Shown: positions 1 through 7,691, counted from the stretch's first letter. The stretch is DNA of 64,000 nucleotides from Streptomyces sp. SLBN-118 (GCF_006715635.1 NZ_VFNP01000002.1:2914001-2978000), one strand, 5' to 3'. The notes: generated by a model not told the origin, from the letters alone. Numbers and translations are program-made.

Positions 1-1
1 C

Positions 2-1942
2 AAGAACTACTACCTGGGCCAGGAGCAGACGATCTCGCGGAAGTGGAAGGAGTTCTTCATCGCGATCAAGCTGGGGCGCGAGGAGAGCAAGAGCGACATC
101 CTCGAGGGCTATCTCAACACCAGCTATTTCGGACGCAACGCATACGGCATCCAGGCCGCCGCCCAGGCGTACTACGGCAAGGACATCAAGGACCTCGACA
201 CGGCGCAGGGCGCCTACCTCGCGTCCCTGCTCAACGCCCCGAGCGCGTACGACGTCGCCACGCACCCGGAGAACCGGGCCGCCGCGCTCGCCCGCTGGAA
301 CTACACCCTCGACGGCATGGTCACGAAGAAGTGGCTCAGCCCCGCCGCGCGCGCGGCCATGACCTTCCCGGTGCCGCGGACCGCGAAGCCCGCGACCGGA
401 CTGTCGGGCCAGCGCGGCTATATCGTCCAGGCCGTCGAGGACTACCTCACCAGCAACAAGATCATCGACGAGAACACCCTGGCCACCGGCGGCTACCGGA
501 TCACGACCACACTGCAGCGCGACAAGCAGAACGCCTTCAGACAGGCGGTCGACGACCAGGTGATGTCCAGACTCGCCCCGGACCGCGAGGCCGACCGCAT
601 CGTCCGGGTGGGCGGCGCCTCCATCGATCCGGCCACCGGGAAGGTCCTCGCCATGTACGGCGGCGTCGACTACACCAAGCAGTACGTCAACAACGCGACC
701 CGCCGTGACTACCAAGTCGGCTCCACCTTCAAACCGTTCGTCTTCACCTCCGCCGTCGAGCACGGCTCCGAAACCCAGGACGGCCGGCACATCACCCCCA
801 ACACCGTCTACGACGGCACCAACAGGCGCCCGGTCCAGGGCTGGAGCGGAAAGCCCTACGCCCCCGCCAACGAGGACGACTTCTCGTACGGGCCCATCAC
901 CGTACGCACCGCCACCGACAGGTCCGTCAACGCCGTGTACGCGCAAATGGCCCTGGACGTCGGGCCCGCCAGGGTCAGAAAGACGGCGACCGCCCTGGGG
1001 ATCCCGGCGAACACCCCGGACCTGCACGCCTCCCCCTCCATCGCGCTCGGCCCCGCGACCGCGAGCGTCCTCGACATGACGGAGGCCTACGCGACGCTCG
1101 CCAACCACGGCAGGCACGGCACGTACACCCTGGTCGAGAAGGTCTCCAAGGACGGCATCGACGTCCCTCTGCCCAAGGCGGGCCCCGAACAGGCCGTCAG
1201 CCGGGAGGCCGCCGACACGACGACCTCGATCCTGCAGAGCGTGGTCGAGGGCGGCACGGGCACCGAGGCCCGCTCCGCGGGCCGCCCGGCCGCCGGCAAG
1301 ACCGGCACGGCGGAGGAGGACCAGGCCGCCTGGTTCGCGGGCTACACCCCGGACCTGGCGACCGTCGTCGCGGTGATGGGCCAGGACCCGGCGACCGGGG
1401 CGCACAAGCCGCTGTACGGGGCGCTGGGGCTGCCGCGGATCAACGGCGGCGGAGCACCGGCGAAGATCTGGGGCCAGTTCACCGGGCTCGCGCTGGAGGA
1501 CTCCGACATCGAGGAGTTCGACCTGGAGCTGCAGGAGGGGGCGGAGGAGGCCGAGCCTCCGGAGGAGCCCGAGCCCCCGGACGATTCCCCACAGGCTCCT
1601 GGCTCCAGCCCGCCGAGCCTGCCCCCCGGCCAGACGCAGGGCCAGGACCAGGGCCAGACGCAGGGGCAGAACCAGGGGCAGAGTCAGGGGCAGACCGGTG
1701 GCCAGACGGACGGCGGCACCGACGACGGCGGCACCACGGACGGCGGGCAGACGGACGGCGGGCAGACGGACGGCGGGACGACCACCGGAGGAGGCACCGA
1801 CGGGGGCACGGCCACCGGAGGGACGGCGGACGGGGGCACGACGACCGGCGGAATCATCGGCGGGAACGACACGGGCGGCGGGACGGCGGACGGGGGCGTG
1901 GACAGCAGACCCGCGCCCAGCCGTCGCCGGCCCAGTCAGTGA
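2..1942 (+). CDS. Class A penicillin-binding protein, 5' end outside the window
   Basis: Bifunctional peptidoglycan synthase acting outside the membrane: glycosyltransferase plus DD-transpeptidase. The frame is open from base 2, so the N-terminus, membrane anchor and the start of the GT51 domain are missing. The first ~100 residues match the end of GT51 (ILEGYLNTSYFGRNAYGIQ is typical). The transpeptidase domain follows with all three motifs: STFK with its Ser near base 722, SVN (TDRSVNAVYAQ), and KTG (GKTGTAEE). The last ~140 residues are a disordered tail, first acidic and Pro-rich, then Gln/Gly and Gly/Thr/Asp repeats, as in many Streptomyces class A PBPs. The product is secure; which paralogue it is cannot be decided from this part. 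Confidence 0.95.
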   Translation, partial: KNYYLGQEQTISRKWKEFFIAIKLGREESKSDILEGYLNTSYFGRNAYGIQAAAQAYYGKDIKDLDTAQGAYLASLLNAPSAYDVATHPENRAAALARWNYTLDGMVTKKWLSPAARAAMTFPVPRTAKPATGLSGQRGYIVQAVEDYLTSNKIIDENTLATGGYRITTTLQRDKQNAFRQAVDDQVMSRLAPDREADRIVRVGGASIDPATGKVLAMYGGVDYTKQYVNNATRRDYQVGSTFKPFVFTSAVEHGSETQDGRHITPNTVYDGTNRRPVQGWSGKPYAPANEDDFSYGPITVRTATDRSVNAVYAQMALDVGPARVRKTATALGIPANTPDLHASPSIALGPATASVLDMTEAYATLANHGRHGTYTLVEKVSKDGIDVPLPKAGPEQAVSREAADTTTSILQSVVEGGTGTEARSAGRPAAGKTGTAEEDQAAWFAGYTPDLATVVAVMGQDPATGAHKPLYGALGLPRINGGGAPAKIWGQFTGLALEDSDIEEFDLELQEGAEEAEPPEEPEPPDDSPQAPGSSPPSLPPGQTQGQDQGQTQGQNQGQSQGQTGGQTDGGTDDGGTTDGGQTDGGQTDGGTTTGGGTDGGTATGGTADGGTTTGGIIGGNDTGGGTADGGVDSRPAPSRRRPSQ

Positions 1943-1964
1943 CCCCCGTCGCTGAGCGGGGTCA
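1940..1964. terminator. Small hairpin between convergent genes
   Basis: TGACCCC and GGGGTCA form a 7-bp stem around an 11-base loop, overlapping the stop codons of both the PBP gene and the convergent SMR gene. There is no T-run, as is common in Streptomyces. It is a plausible two-way terminator. Confidence 0.45.
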
Positions 1965-2282
1965 GTGACCCGAGGTCGCCTTCAGACCGACCACCGCGAC
2001 CAGCAGCAGACACACGAAGAAGATCCGGGCCGCGGTCGCGGGCTCGTTCAGGGTGACCATGCCGACCACGGCCGCACCGGCCGCGCCGATGCCGACCCAG
2101 ACGCCGTACGCCGTGCCGATCGGCAGACTCCTGGCGGCGTACGACAGCAGCATCATGCTGGCGACGATCCCCAGACCGGTGAACATGCTCGGCCACAGCC
2201 GGGTGAACCCGTCGGTGAACTTCATGCCGATCGACCAGCCGACCTCGAGCAGACCGGCGACAACAAGCAGAACCCAGGCCAT
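1962..2282 (-). CDS. SMR-family exporter, guanidinium exporter (Gdx/SugE) type
   Basis: A 106-residue small multidrug resistance protein with four predicted membrane helices, the usual family length. The N-terminus MAWVLLVVAGLLEVGWSIGM carries the family's essential membrane Glu (LEVGW), and the loop before the last helix has the usual NEP sequence (TLNEPATA). The ATG at 2282 is chosen because GGAGGTG lies about six bases upstream; a longer open frame would run through the riboswitch. The guanidine-III riboswitch directly upstream argues for guanidinium/H+ antiport rather than quaternary-amine export. The substrate is inferred from family and riboswitch. Confidence 0.9.
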   Translation of the reverse strand: MAWVLLVVAGLLEVGWSIGMKFTDGFTRLWPSMFTGLGIVASMMLLSYAARSLPIGTAYGVWVGIGAAGAAVVGMVTLNEPATAARIFFVCLLLVAVVGLKATSGH

Positions 2283-2312
2283 GACGGCACCTCCGAGACG
2301 CGGAACTTCAAC

Positions 2313-2359
2313 GGGTGCGTCGTCTTTGCGGCAACCCGGTACGGCGCGTCTCGTCGGGT
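2313..2359 (-). promoter_or_regulatory. Guanidine-III (ykkC-III) riboswitch
   Basis: On the minus strand this reads CCCGACGAGACGCGCCGTAC, then an ACCGGGT half-stem, then CAAAGACGACGC. It lines up with the compact ykkC-III class: a short P1 (ACCCG with CGGGT), the conserved GACGAG, and a GCGCCGU element that pairs in a pseudoknot with the 3' ACGACGC (one C-A mismatch). It lies about 30 bases upstream of the SMR start codon. Ligand binding in this class exposes the ribosome site, so guanidinium should raise translation of the exporter. The match was recognised by eye. Confidence 0.82.
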
Positions 2360-2384
2360 GCATCCACGGTAGCAAAGGGCAGGC

Positions 2385-2414
2385 AAAAGGGCCGGTGACC
2401 TGGGCCACCAGCCC
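2385..2414 (-). terminator. Intrinsic terminator of the GroES-like gene
   Basis: A 9-bp stem (GGGCTGGTG with CACCGGCCC, one G-T pair) with an eight-base loop is followed on the minus strand by TTTT. It lies after the GroES-like stop codon and before the guanidine riboswitch, separating the two transcripts. Confidence 0.65.
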
Positions 2415-2436
2415 TTCGCCGTCCGTACAGATGCCG

Positions 2437-2793
2437 CTAGAGATACAGCCCGGTGGAGTCCTCGGAGCCCTGGAAACGGTCCGCGGCGACGGCATGCAGA
2501 TCGCGCTCGCGCATCAGCACATACGCGACACCCCGCACCTCGACCTCGGCGCGGTCCTCGGGGTCGTACAGCACCCGGTCGCCCGGCTCCACGGTGCGCA
2601 CGTTCTGCCCGACGGCAACCACCTCGGCCCAGGCCAGCCGCCGGCCGACGGCCGCGGTCGCCGGGATGACGATGCCGCCGCTGGAACGCCGCTCACCCTC
2701 CGGGATGTCGGTCCTGACCAGCACACGGTCGTGCAGCATCCGGATCGGCAGCTTGTCATGGGTGGTACTGGGGTCATGGCTGTTGGCGCTCAC
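2437..2793 (-). CDS. GroES-like co-chaperonin family protein
   Basis: A 118-residue protein with the GroES beta-barrel signature: PIRMLHDRVLVRTD near the N-terminus, SSGGIVIP as the mobile-loop flank, GDRVLYDP, and a hydrophobic C-terminal strand. GroES is normally ~100 residues; the extra length is a polar N-terminus and a C-terminal tail. There is no groEL beside it, so it is a second, stand-alone GroES-like protein whose partner is unknown. Start is GTG with an AGGTAGG-like site upstream. A specialised rather than housekeeping role is inferred. Confidence 0.85.
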   Translation of the reverse strand: MSANSHDPSTTHDKLPIRMLHDRVLVRTDIPEGERRSSGGIVIPATAAVGRRLAWAEVVAVGQNVRTVEPGDRVLYDPEDRAEVEVRGVAYVLMRERDLHAVAADRFQGSEDSTGLYL

Positions 2794-2836
2794 GAGTCGA
2801 ACCTACCTGCCCGGGAGCGCTCCGCACGCGCGAGGG

Positions 2837-3157
2837 TCACCCCCGCCGCCTTCTCGCCGACACCGCGAGCAGCCCCACAATTCCCACGACCACCAGTGCC
2901 ACCGGCACCAGGCGCTCCAGGCGCGGGCCCCCGTCCTCATCGACGAACTGTGCCTTCACGTCGGTCACCGTGCGGTTCACCGCGACGACGGCGCGGCCCG
3001 CCGTCTGGTCCACGGACGATGCAAGCCTGGCCCTGGCGTCGCCGATGACCGTCTTCGGGTGCACCCGCACACCGATCTCGTCGAGCGTCTCGGCGAGCTG
3101 CTCGCGCCTGCGGACGATGTCCGCCTCGATCTGCGCAGGGGTCCTGGCATCCGACAC
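2837..3157 (-). CDS. DUF3618 small membrane protein
   Basis: 106 residues. The N-terminal half, TPAQIEADIVRRREQLAETL, is the DUF3618 signature, followed by a helical stretch with DEIGVRVHPKTVIGDARA, and a single C-terminal membrane helix (LVPVALVVVGIVGLLAV) ending in Arg-rich residues. The GTG start at 3157 is preferred because GGAGG lies just upstream; an in-frame upstream start would add 26 unlikely residues. The function of the family is unknown. In actinomycetes it often accompanies YtxH-like or DUF1490-like membrane stress proteins. Confidence 0.8.
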   Translation of the reverse strand: MSDARTPAQIEADIVRRREQLAETLDEIGVRVHPKTVIGDARARLASSVDQTAGRAVVAVNRTVTDVKAQFVDEDGGPRLERLVPVALVVVGIVGLLAVSARRRRG

Positions 3158-3296
3158 CGCGCTGCCTCCGTCGTCGATTCCGGTAGTCCTTCCTCGACAG
3201 TCTGTCAGCTCGGTCGCTCCCGCACTCCACGGCACCCCTATTACGCTCGGCGGCGTACACCCTCACCTCACCCCCCGCACGTCTTCGAGGAGAACC

Positions 3297-3764
3297 ATGA
3301 GCGAGCGACTCCAGCCCGGCGACACCGCCCCCGACTTCACGCTGCCCGACGCGGACGGCAACGAGGTCTCGCTCGCGGACCACAAGGGCCGCAAGGTCAT
3401 CGTCTACTTCTACCCGGCCGCCCTTACCCCTGGCTGCACCAAGCAGGCCTGCGATTTCACGGACAATCTTGAGCTGCTGGCGGGCGCGGGCTACGACGTG
3501 ATCGGCGTGTCCCCGGACAAGCCGGAGAAGCTGGCGAAGTTCCGTGAGAAGGAGTCCCTGAAGGTCACGCTGGTCGGCGACCCGTCGAAGGAGACGCTGG
3601 AGGCGTACGGCGCTTTCGGCGAGAAGAAGCTGTACGGCAAGACGGTGACCGGTGTCATCCGTTCGACGGTGGTCGTGGACGAGGAGGGCAAGGTCGAGCG
3701 TGCCCTGTACAACGTGAAGGCGACCGGCCATGTCGCCAAGATCATCAAGGACCTGGGTGTCTGA
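3297..3764 (+). CDS. bcp: Thioredoxin-dependent peroxiredoxin, Bcp/PrxQ type
   Basis: 155 residues, the normal Bcp length. It reduces hydrogen and organic peroxides using thioredoxin in the cytoplasm. The fold signature GDTAPDFTLPDADGNEVSL opens the protein. The peroxidatic Cys47 lies in LTPGCTKQACDF and the resolving Cys52 five residues later, the arrangement of atypical two-Cys PrxQ enzymes. The usual PxxxTPGCT motif appears as PAALTPGCT. The ATG is preceded by GAGGAGAACC. It stands alone, divergent from the DUF3618 gene, so it has its own promoter in the 3158-3296 gap. Confidence 0.95.
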   Translation: MSERLQPGDTAPDFTLPDADGNEVSLADHKGRKVIVYFYPAALTPGCTKQACDFTDNLELLAGAGYDVIGVSPDKPEKLAKFREKESLKVTLVGDPSKETLEAYGAFGEKKLYGKTVTGVIRSTVVVDEEGKVERALYNVKATGHVAKIIKDLGV

Positions 3765-3894
3765 GCCTCCCGGCTCCCCGAACGACTCGCACCGGAAAGC
3801 AGTGCGGGCCGTTCTGCATTTCGGACGCGACCATCCGATAAGCGGCTCGTTACTCAGTGCGATGCTGCGAACGCGCAGCCGGATGGAGGGAACC

Positions 3895-4521
3895 ATGCCG
3901 GTCAGGTACACCCGGGAACTACTCGACGAGGCGGCCCGCGAGACGACGAACTTCGACGACGCGGTCCGCTGGTGCGGCGGCAACCCGACACCGGGCAGCA
4001 GACGCTACATACGCGCCAAGATGGCAGCGGCAGGCATCGACACGTCGCACTTCACCCCTGCCGGTGTGCGCCACACCGAGGAAACATTGCGCGAACTGGT
4101 CGCCTGTTCCAGGAGTGTGGCCGAGGTCGTACGTCGGTTGGGAATCAACCCTGTGGGCGGCAACCAGGCTCACATCGGCCGCCGGATAGCCGCGTTGCGC
4201 ATCGACACCTCACACTTCCTGCGCGCGCCCCGGGGCCGGCCGAAAGGGTCCCTGGGAAACCGACTTGTCCTGGGCTCGCCGGCCGACGGCAGGATTCCGG
4301 GCGAACGCCTGCGCCGCGAACTGCTCCGGACCGGGATCCAGGAGTCGTGCGCACTATGTGGCACAGGAACGGAATGGAACGGCAAACCGCTCCGACTCGA
4401 AGTCGACCACCGCAACGGCGACTGGTGGGACAACCGCCCGGAGAACCTCCGGCTACTCTGCCCCAACTGTCATGCGGTGACTGACACTTACCGTGGCCGC
4501 AATCGGAGGCATACGGCATGA
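3895..4521 (+). CDS. HNH endonuclease with two GIDTSHF helical modules
   Basis: 208 residues. Residues 7-53 and 63-108 are two copies of a ~45-residue helical module ending in GIDTSHF or RIDTSHF, each resembling a helix-turn-helix. Residues 152-193 form an HNH domain with zinc-binding CxxC pairs (CALC and CPNC) around LEVDHRNGDWWDNRPENLRL; His172 and Asn174 would be catalytic. The ATG at 3895 follows GGATGGAGGG. Its stop overlaps the next start (ATGA), so the two nuclease genes are co-translated. The architecture suggests modular DNA recognition plus cleavage, like a homing or restriction-type nuclease. No methyltransferase is nearby. The biological target is unknown. Confidence 0.85.
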   Translation: MPVRYTRELLDEAARETTNFDDAVRWCGGNPTPGSRRYIRAKMAAAGIDTSHFTPAGVRHTEETLRELVACSRSVAEVVRRLGINPVGGNQAHIGRRIAALRIDTSHFLRAPRGRPKGSLGNRLVLGSPADGRIPGERLRRELLRTGIQESCALCGTGTEWNGKPLRLEVDHRNGDWWDNRPENLRLLCPNCHAVTDTYRGRNRRHTA

Positions 4522-5411
4522 GCAATCGCCACGCGTACCCTCGTGACCTGCTGGTCCGGACTGCCGCCACCTCCACGAGCCTCGTCGACATGCTGCGCAG
4601 ACTGGACGTACCCCTGGGCAGCGGTCCGTACAGGTATCTGCGGGACCGGTTGCGGCAGTTCGGCATCGACACCTCGCACTTTGACCACGAACCCCTCCCC
4701 CGACGCAAGCCCCACTCGTACACGCGGGAACTGCTCGCTGAAGCCGCAGCCAGTTCACAGAACATCCGCGGGATGCTGGAGTTCATGGGTGTCGCGCCCT
4801 ACGACAGTGTGTACAGCCACCTTCGCCGGAAGCTCGACCAGTTCGGGATCGACACGTCTCATTTCACGGGGCGGCGCGGAAACACTCAGCGAGAACCCTT
4901 TTCGCAAGACGAACTGGCCAGAGCCGTGGCGGAGTCGTACAGCCTGGCCGAGGTGCTTCGCGCTCTTGGCTGCCCCAGTGGCGGCGCCGGGCGCGCTCGT
5001 GTACAGCGAAGCATCGCCATCCACGGCATCTCCACGGCCCACTTCGTGGGGCAGGGCCATCAGCGCGGCCGACCGTCACCCACGCGCAAGACCGCTGCGG
5101 AGATCCTTCGTCGACTCGAACCCGGATCTCCACGGACGACGACCGCGCTGCTGCGCCGTGCGCTCGGCGAGTCGGGGGTACGCCAGGCATGCGGCGAGTG
5201 CGGCACCGGGACCACTTGGCAGGGCAAGCCGCTCGTCCTGGAGATCGACCACATCAACGGCGACCGTCTCGACAACCGGTTGGAAAACCTGCGCTTCCTC
5301 TGCCCGTCGTGCCACAGCCAGACAAGATCCTTCTCGAACCCTCGGGGCGAGGCACAGTACAGTGGGCGCCGCGGGTCCGTACCCCAGCTGGCCAAGAGGG
5401 CGCCGGTTTAG
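4518..5411 (+). CDS. HNH endonuclease with three GIDTSHF helical modules, overlapping a tRNA-like gene
   Basis: 297 residues. Three modules end at residues 55, 116 and 176 (GIDTSHF, GIDTSHF, GISTAHF), each with the pattern of a short helix, an LRxLG turn and a basic helix. The HNH domain spans about 224-266: CGEC, LEIDHINGDRLDNRLENLRF, CPSC. It overlaps the upstream HNH gene by four bases (ATGA) and is clearly its paralogue with one extra module. The last 13 codons lie inside a cloverleaf sequence, and the TAG stop is exactly the anticodon of that tRNA. The C-terminal ~25 residues are therefore dictated by the RNA gene. Function unknown; a homing-like or defence nuclease is the leading guess. 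Confidence 0.85.
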   Translation: MSNRHAYPRDLLVRTAATSTSLVDMLRRLDVPLGSGPYRYLRDRLRQFGIDTSHFDHEPLPRRKPHSYTRELLAEAAASSQNIRGMLEFMGVAPYDSVYSHLRRKLDQFGIDTSHFTGRRGNTQREPFSQDELARAVAESYSLAEVLRALGCPSGGAGRARVQRSIAIHGISTAHFVGQGHQRGRPSPTRKTAAEILRRLEPGSPRTTTALLRRALGESGVRQACGECGTGTTWQGKPLVLEIDHINGDRLDNRLENLRFLCPSCHSQTRSFSNPRGEAQYSGRRGSVPQLAKRAPV

Positions 5412-5448
5412 GTCCGGTGTGTCGTGGGTTCGAGTCCCACCGGGCCCA
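5373..5448 (+). tRNA. tRNA-like gene with UAG anticodon and short variable loop
   Basis: A complete 76-base cloverleaf folds by eye: acceptor GGGTCCG/CGGGCCC (7 bp, one G-T), T8, a 3-bp D stem with a 13-base loop holding A14, G15 and G18G19, anticodon stem GCCGG/CCGGT with loop TTTAGGT (anticodon TAG at 5409-5411), a five-base variable loop GTGTC allowing the G15-C48 pair, T stem GTGGG/CCCAC with TTCGAGT, and discriminator A. UAG reads the Leu codon CUA, but leucine tRNAs need a long variable arm, which this lacks. Its 3' end is ACA rather than ACCA. It is either an unorthodox tRNA, a regulatory tRNA mimic or a decayed copy. It overlaps the HNH gene end. Confidence 0.75.
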
Positions 5449-5451
5449 CAG

Positions 5452-5488
5452 CGAAGGGCGCAGCACCGCATCGGTGCCGCGCCCTTCG
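5452..5488. terminator. Strong two-way terminator
   Basis: A 10-bp stem (CGAAGGGCGC with GCGCCCTTCG) continues into a 6-bp stem (GCACCG with CGGTGC) around a three-base loop. It starts four bases after the tRNA-like gene and ends 12 bases before the convergent rdgB stop, so it can end both transcripts. Confidence 0.8.
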
Positions 5489-5500
5489 GCGTACCCGGCG

Positions 5501-6103
5501 TCAGCCCAGCAGCTCCCGGACCACCGGAACCAGCGCGCGAAACGCGTGTCCCCGGTGGCTGATCGCGTTCTTCTCCTCAGGGGTCAGTTCCGCACACGTG
5601 CGCGTGTCGCCCTCCGGCTGCAGGATCGGGTCGTAGCCGAAGCCGCCCGAGCCCTCGGGGGCGTAGCGCAGGGTGCCGCGCAGACGGCCCTCGACGACAC
5701 GTTCCGTGCCGTCGGGCAGGACAAGGGCGGCCGCGCAGGCGAAGTGGGCGCCGCGGTGGAGTTCGTCGATGTCGGAGAGCTGGTCCAGGAGCAGGGTCAG
5801 GTTGGCGCGGTCGTCGCCGTGGCGGCCTGCCCAGCGGGCGGAGAAGATGCCGGGCGCGCCGCCGAGGACGTCGACGCAGAGGCCGGAGTCGTCGGAGACG
5901 GCCGGGAGGCCGGTGGCCTGTGCGAGGGCGTGCGCTTTCAGCAGCGCGTTCTCGGTGAAGGTGACGCCGGTTTCCTTGACGTCGGGGACTTCGGGGTAGG
6001 CATCCGCGCCGACGAGTTCGTGGGTGAGGCCCGCGTCGGCGAGGATGGCCCTCAGCTCGGTGATTTTCCCGGTGTTGCGCGTGGCGAGGATCAGTCGGGT
6101 CAT
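5501..6103 (-). CDS. rdgB: XTP/dITP pyrophosphatase (RdgB/HAM1 family)
   Basis: 200 residues, the standard length. It hydrolyses non-canonical purine triphosphates (dITP, XTP) to monophosphate and pyrophosphate, keeping deaminated purines out of nucleic acids. Seen motifs: LATRNTGKITEL at the N-terminus for phosphate binding, FTENALLKA, the metal-binding SDDSGL (Asp71, Asp72), SARWAG, GGFGYDPI and a C-terminal SHRGHAFR. It follows rph on the same strand with a lipoprotein gene between, an order common in actinomycetes where rph and rdgB are neighbours. Confidence 0.96.
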   Translation of the reverse strand: MTRLILATRNTGKITELRAILADAGLTHELVGADAYPEVPDVKETGVTFTENALLKAHALAQATGLPAVSDDSGLCVDVLGGAPGIFSARWAGRHGDDRANLTLLLDQLSDIDELHRGAHFACAAALVLPDGTERVVEGRLRGTLRYAPEGSGGFGYDPILQPEGDTRTCAELTPEEKNAISHRGHAFRALVPVVRELLG

Positions 6104-6143
6104 GCTCCTGATTATCGGGGCTCGTGGACCCGCGGACCGTTTG

Positions 6144-6527
6144 TCAGGATGTGCAGACCTTGCCGATCTCGCCGGCAGCGTCGGTGATGGGCTTGATGTC
6201 CGGGGTGCTGTCGCCGTTCTCGATCGACTTGCGGACGTTGGCGACGCCTGTGTTCAGCTTGTCGACTGCCTTGCTCAGGTCGGCGTTGTCGGTCTTGTCG
6301 CTGAGGTTCTTCAGTTCCCGGTCGATGTCGTCGAGTGCTTCTTTGGCCTGCGTCGGGTCGTCGGCGGCGGTCGAGACGGCCTGCTGGAGCTTGTCGACGC
6401 TGGTGGCGATGGCATCGGCGGTCTCGACGCAGTCGAGTGCCTTGTCGATGGCGCTGCAGCCGACCGTGATCGGTACGAGCAGCGCGGCAGTGGCGAGCGT
6501 GATGGCTATGCGGCGGCGCGCAGGCAT
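6144..6527 (-). CDS. Small secreted lipoprotein, helical, unknown function
   Basis: 127 residues. The N-terminus is a lipoprotein signal: MPARRR basic region, hydrophobic core, then ITVGC with Cys as the predicted lipidation site. The mature part is almost all alpha-helical with heptad-like Leu/Ile spacing (ALDDIDRELKNLSDKTDNAD) and two further Cys, one near the N-terminus (DCVET) and one at the C-terminus (GKVCTS), which could form a disulfide that staples a helical hairpin. The ATG at 6527 is preceded by GGAGGACC. It lies between rph and rdgB on the same strand. No family was recognised. Confidence 0.75.
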   Translation of the reverse strand: MPARRRIAITLATAALLVPITVGCSAIDKALDCVETADAIATSVDKLQQAVSTAADDPTQAKEALDDIDRELKNLSDKTDNADLSKAVDKLNTGVANVRKSIENGDSTPDIKPITDAAGEIGKVCTS

Positions 6528-6620
6528 GGAACGGTCCTCCCCGGATACGGACGGGCGCACGGTTCGGCCCGTGCGCCCGTAATGGCGGTGACGCCCCGCG
6601 GGGCGTTCTTGGTTGCTTCT

Positions 6621-7358
6621 TTACCCTTCGAGTGTGTGGTCGAGGGCATCGCGCTGGAGCGCGGCGAGGTCGGCGCAGCCGCCGGTTGCCAGGTCCAGGA
6701 GCGCGCCCAGCTCCTTGCGGTCGAAGGGCTCGGCCTCGGCGGTGCCCTGCACTTCCACGAAGCGGCCGTCGCCGGTGCAGACGACGTTCATGTCGGTCTC
6801 GGCGCGTACGTCTTCCTCGTAGCAGAGGTCGAGCAGCGGAGTGCCGTCGACGATGCCGACGCTGACGGCGGCGACGGTTCCGGTGAGCGGCCGGCGGCCG
6901 GCTTTGACGAGCTTCTTGTGCTGGGCCCAGGCGACGGCGTCGGCGAGGGCGACATAGGCGCCGGTGATCGCGGCGGTGCGGGTGCCGCCGTCGGCCTGCA
7001 GGACGTCGCAGTCCAGGACGATGGTGTTCTCGCCGAGGGCCTTGTAATCGATGACCGCGCGCAGCGAGCGGCCGATGAGGCGGGAGATCTCGTGCGTGCG
7101 CCCGCCGATCTTGCCGCGTACGGATTCGCGGTCGCCGCGGGTGTTGGTGGAGCGCGGCAGCATCGAGTACTCGGCGGTGACCCAGCCTTCGCCGCTGCCC
7201 TTGCGCCAGCGCGGGACACCTTCGGTGACGGAGGCGGTGCAGAAGACCTTGGTGTCGCCGAAGGCGATGAGGACGGAGCCCTCGGCGTGCTTGCTCCATC
7301 CGCGTTCGATGGTGACCGGGCGGAGCTGTTCGGGGGTGCGGCCGTCGATTCGAGACAT
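6621..7358 (-). CDS. rph: Ribonuclease PH
   Basis: 245 residues, the full length of the family. It is a phosphorolytic 3'-5' exoribonuclease that trims tRNA 3' ends after RNase P and endonucleolytic processing. Signature stretches: [19 protein letters not shown], the RSLRAVIDY segment, [20 protein letters not shown] for phosphate and substrate binding, and [17 protein letters not shown] for the metal site. It is transcribed away from nagF's neighbours on the minus strand and heads the rph, lipoprotein, rdgB group. Confidence 0.97.
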   Translation of the reverse strand: MSRIDGRTPEQLRPVTIERGWSKHAEGSVLIAFGDTKVFCTASVTEGVPRWRKGSGEGWVTAEYSMLPRSTNTRGDRESVRGKIGGRTHEISRLIGRSLRAVIDYKALGENTIVLDCDVLQADGGTRTAAITGAYVALADAVAWAQHKKLVKAGRRPLTGTVAAVSVGIVDGTPLLDLCYEEDVRAETDMNVVCTGDGRFVEVQGTAEAEPFDRKELGALLDLATGGCADLAALQRDALDHTLEG

Positions 7359-7457
7359 GGCGTCGAGCCTAGCTGCCTGAGGTGGGGCGGGTGCTCCGCC
7401 CCCGGACCCCGCTGCGGCGCGGACAGGAGGTGGGGGCGGGGCCCGGGAGAGAGCGCG

Positions 7458-7691
7458 CTACATCATGTCTTCGATGTCCGCGGCGATCGGGTCGGCGTCG
7501 GTGCCGATGACGACCTGGATCGCGGTGCCCATCTTGACGACGCCGTGTGCGCCTGCGGCCTTGAGGGCGGCTTCGTCGACCTTGCTCGGGTCGACGACTT
7601 CGGTGCGGAGGCGGGTGATGCAGCCCTCGATCTCTTCGATGTTGTCGATTCCGCCGAGCCCGGCGACGATCTTCTCAGCCTTGCTGGCCAT
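7458..7691 (-). CDS. nagF: PTS enzyme IIB domain protein for N-acetylglucosamine
   Basis: 77 residues, one EIIB domain of the glucose superfamily. The phosphocysteine is Cys24 in EEIEGCITRLRTEV. It takes phosphate from EIIA and passes it to the sugar on the EIIC permease. ATG at 7691 with GGGAG seven bases upstream. The gene is divergent from nagE1/nagE2, which encode EIIC only; together they make a split GlcNAc PTS, as known for S. coelicolor nagF-nagE1-nagE2. An 8-bp hairpin (7713-7733) lies in its leader. Assignment to GlcNAc rests on gene order and the dre sites beside the permeases. Confidence 0.9.
   Translation of the reverse strand: MASKAEKIVAGLGGIDNIEEIEGCITRLRTEVVDPSKVDEAALKAAGAHGVVKMGTAIQVVIGTDADPIAADIEDMM

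Noticed and set aside
43..708. Open frame overlapping the PBP gene
   Set aside because: It lies in another frame of the PBP coding region, has Arg/Gly/Pro-rich composition typical of GC-rich shadow frames, and matches no family.
2283..2495. Longer N-terminus of the SMR exporter
   Set aside because: It would translate through the riboswitch; GGAGGTG before the ATG at 2282 and the normal family length favour the short form.
5373..5448. Ordinary tRNA-Leu(UAG)
   Set aside because: The variable loop has five bases, while leucine tRNAs have a long arm; it is therefore listed as a tRNA-like gene.
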